From Leeuwenhoekiella polynyae (GTDB taxonomy: Bacteria > Bacteroidota > Bacteroidia > Flavobacteriales > Flavobacteriaceae), in the NCBI RefSeq assembly GCF_004104075.1, contig NZ_QOVK01000010.1:1-64000 (forward strand): a stretch of DNA of 64,000 nucleotides, read 5' to 3'. This document shows, in pieces, positions 62,615-64,000 of the stretch (within the stretch, counting starts at the first letter, position 1; each line of letters begins with the position of its first letter). A model generated the notes under the pieces. That model was not told the origin of the DNA and searched no databases. It worked only from the letters and a program-made list of their open reading frames with translations. The position numbers were made by a program, and so were the translations under genes.

Positions 62615-62757
62615 TCTGTTTTTAATTTCTTATTGAAAAATCAAAAGAATTGTTTCTGTTGCATTAGCAAAATGCTAAATTTAGATAGTTACGAGATACA
62701 TTCATTAACGCATTAGTAATCGTAACGCGAAATGTTATCATTTTCAATAAGTACCTT

Positions 62758-63936
62758 ATGAAACCTGATCTTTTTGAAGCTCCAGATTATTACAACTTAG
62801 ACGATCTTTTAACTGAAGAACACAAACTCGTGCGCACTGCTGCCCGGGATTGGGTAAAGCGTGACGTCTCTCCCATTATTGAAGAAGCCGCTCAAAAAGC
62901 AGAATTTCCTAAAAAAATCATTAAAGGGCTTGCTGAAATTGGAGCCTTTGGCCCCTATATCCCTGAAGAATATGGCGGTGCCGGTTTAGATCAAATCAGT
63001 TATGGGTTGATTATGCAGGAGATTGAGCGCGGGGATAGCGGCGTGCGTTCTACAGCTTCAGTACAGTCTTCTCTGGTGATGTATCCTATTTACAAATTTG
63101 GTTCTGAGGCACAACGCAAAAAGTTTTTACCGAAACTAGCCAGTGGAGAGTTCATTGGATGTTTTGGTCTTACCGAGCCCGATCACGGTTCTAATCCCGG
63201 CGGGATGGTTACCAATTTTAAAAACAAAGGCGATCATTACTTACTTAACGGGGCAAAAATGTGGATTTCTAATGCACCCTTCGCAGATGTCGCTGTGGTA
63301 TGGGCAAAAGATGAAAGCGGTCGCATACACGGTTTACTAGTAGAACGGGGGATGGAAGGTTTTTCTACCCCCACAACCCATAACAAATGGTCATTAAGAG
63401 CTAGTGCCACTGGCGAGCTCATCTTTGACAATGTAAAAATTCCGAAAGAAAATCTGCTTCCTAATAAATCTGGGCTAGGCGCTCCGTTAATGTGCTTAGA
63501 TTCGGCTCGTTTTGGGATTGCCTGGGGTGCTATAGGCGCAGCGATGGACTGTTATGACACGGCTTTACGCTATGCAAAAGAAAGGCATCAGTTTGGAAAA
63601 CCCATCGGAGCATTTCAACTTCAGCAAAAAAAGCTTGCAGAGATGATCACCGAAATTACCAAAGCGCAACTTCTTGCTTGGCGTTTGGGATCGCTAAGAA
63701 ATGAAGACAAAGCAACCTCCTCACAAATATCTATGGCTAAGCGAAATAACGTTGAAATGGCATTAAAAATAGCTCGGGAATCTCGTCAAATTCTGGGAGG
63801 AATGGGCATCACCGGTGAGTACAGTATTATGCGCCATATGATGAATTTAGAGAGCGTTGTCACTTACGAAGGAACGCATGATATTCATTTACTCATAACT
63901 GGTATGGATATCACCGGATTAAATGCATTTAAATAA
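62758..63936 (+). CDS. gcdH: Acyl-CoA dehydrogenase, glutaryl-CoA dehydrogenase type
   Basis: A 392-residue flavoenzyme. 'RSTASVQSSLVMYPIYKFGSEAQRKKFLP', 'GCFGLTEPDHGSNPGGM' and 'RYAKERHQFGKPIGAFQLQQKKLAEM' are closest to glutaryl-CoA dehydrogenases, which oxidise and decarboxylate glutaryl-CoA to crotonyl-CoA in lysine and tryptophan breakdown. The catalytic base is Glu371 in 'TYEGTHDIHLLI'. Length is normal. The neighbours give no further support; a plain acyl-CoA dehydrogenase is the alternative. Confidence 0.87.
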   Translation: MKPDLFEAPDYYNLDDLLTEEHKLVRTAARDWVKRDVSPIIEEAAQKAEFPKKIIKGLAEIGAFGPYIPEEYGGAGLDQISYGLIMQEIERGDSGVRSTASVQSSLVMYPIYKFGSEAQRKKFLPKLASGEFIGCFGLTEPDHGSNPGGMVTNFKNKGDHYLLNGAKMWISNAPFADVAVVWAKDESGRIHGLLVERGMEGFSTPTTHNKWSLRASATGELIFDNVKIPKENLLPNKSGLGAPLMCLDSARFGIAWGAIGAAMDCYDTALRYAKERHQFGKPIGAFQLQQKKLAEMITEITKAQLLAWRLGSLRNEDKATSSQISMAKRNNVEMALKIARESRQILGGMGITGEYSIMRHMMNLESVVTYEGTHDIHLLITGMDITGLNAFK

Positions 63937-64000
63937 TAGTCTTAATAGCGAATATCAGGGTTAAAATAGCATATAGTCAAATTGAATTTTCTAATTTTGC

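Noticed and set aside
63992-63999. TAATTTTG, a -7 box match at the window's right edge
   Set aside because: It may serve the next gene, but that gene lies outside the window and no -33 element is visible.

Overview
The window looks like chromosomal DNA from a free-living, probably marine, member of the Flavobacteriaceae (Bacteroidota). The signs are two SusC/SusD nutrient-uptake loci, many lipoproteins, SusC-linked ECF sigma/anti-sigma genes, a DUF3037/HipA-like pair, a bS16 with a long Glu/Ala-rich tail, and promoters with the Bacteroidota -7 box TAnnTTTG. I see no rRNA, tRNA, CRISPR array, prophage or insertion-sequence transposase. No species is claimed.

Layout. 1-943 and 7998-9379 are the only long gene-free stretches. 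Both are filled by one family of structured repeats, in opposite orientations, framing about 7 kb: a GH43-like glycosidase, a sulfurtransferase, small lipoprotein and membrane genes, an alpha/beta hydrolase and a HipA-like/DUF3037 pair. 9380-19595 is mixed: a GH39-like glycosidase, a CE1-type esterase, YgiD-type dioxygenase, a cupin, a TonB receptor with a His-rich partner (perhaps metal uptake), VOC proteins and a glycerophosphodiesterase. 19696-27858 is a SusC/SusD locus with a calcineurin-like phosphoesterase, FecR and an ECF sigma factor, perhaps for phosphoester substrates.

28000-30329 holds an SdiA-regulated-family propeller protein and an MFS transporter. 30502-47419 is a polysaccharide utilisation locus on the + strand: sensor/regulator, SusC, SusD, two tandem Glycoamylase-domain (GH144-like) lipoproteins, an esterase, a GH3 beta-glucosidase, a second esterase, a sulfatase and an endonuclease/exonuclease/phosphatase-fold protein. 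Tandem GH144-like enzymes plus GH3 suggest beta-1,2-glucan or a related beta-glucan (inference). The second GH144-like gene has no ATG, GTG or TTG that gives a full lipoprotein signal; an ATT overlapping the upstream stop does.

47420-53790 holds a possible small RNA, a one-domain helicase-like protein, a DPP-IV-type peptidase, a DUF1206 membrane protein, a PAP2 phosphatase and an aldo/keto reductase. 53970-59357 is a five-gene siderophore uptake operon (receptor, DUF4198-like, DUF3325-like, DUF3649-like, PepSY reductase) with a well-formed promoter and two copies of a TCTAAATAAT element. 60240-64000 is housekeeping: rpsP with a structured leader, rimM, a small membrane protein, a tRNA adenine methyltransferase and a glutaryl-CoA dehydrogenase.

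The least explained item is the repeat family. Its hairpins keep their stems by compensating base changes between copies while loop sequences stay fixed, which points to selection on structure.
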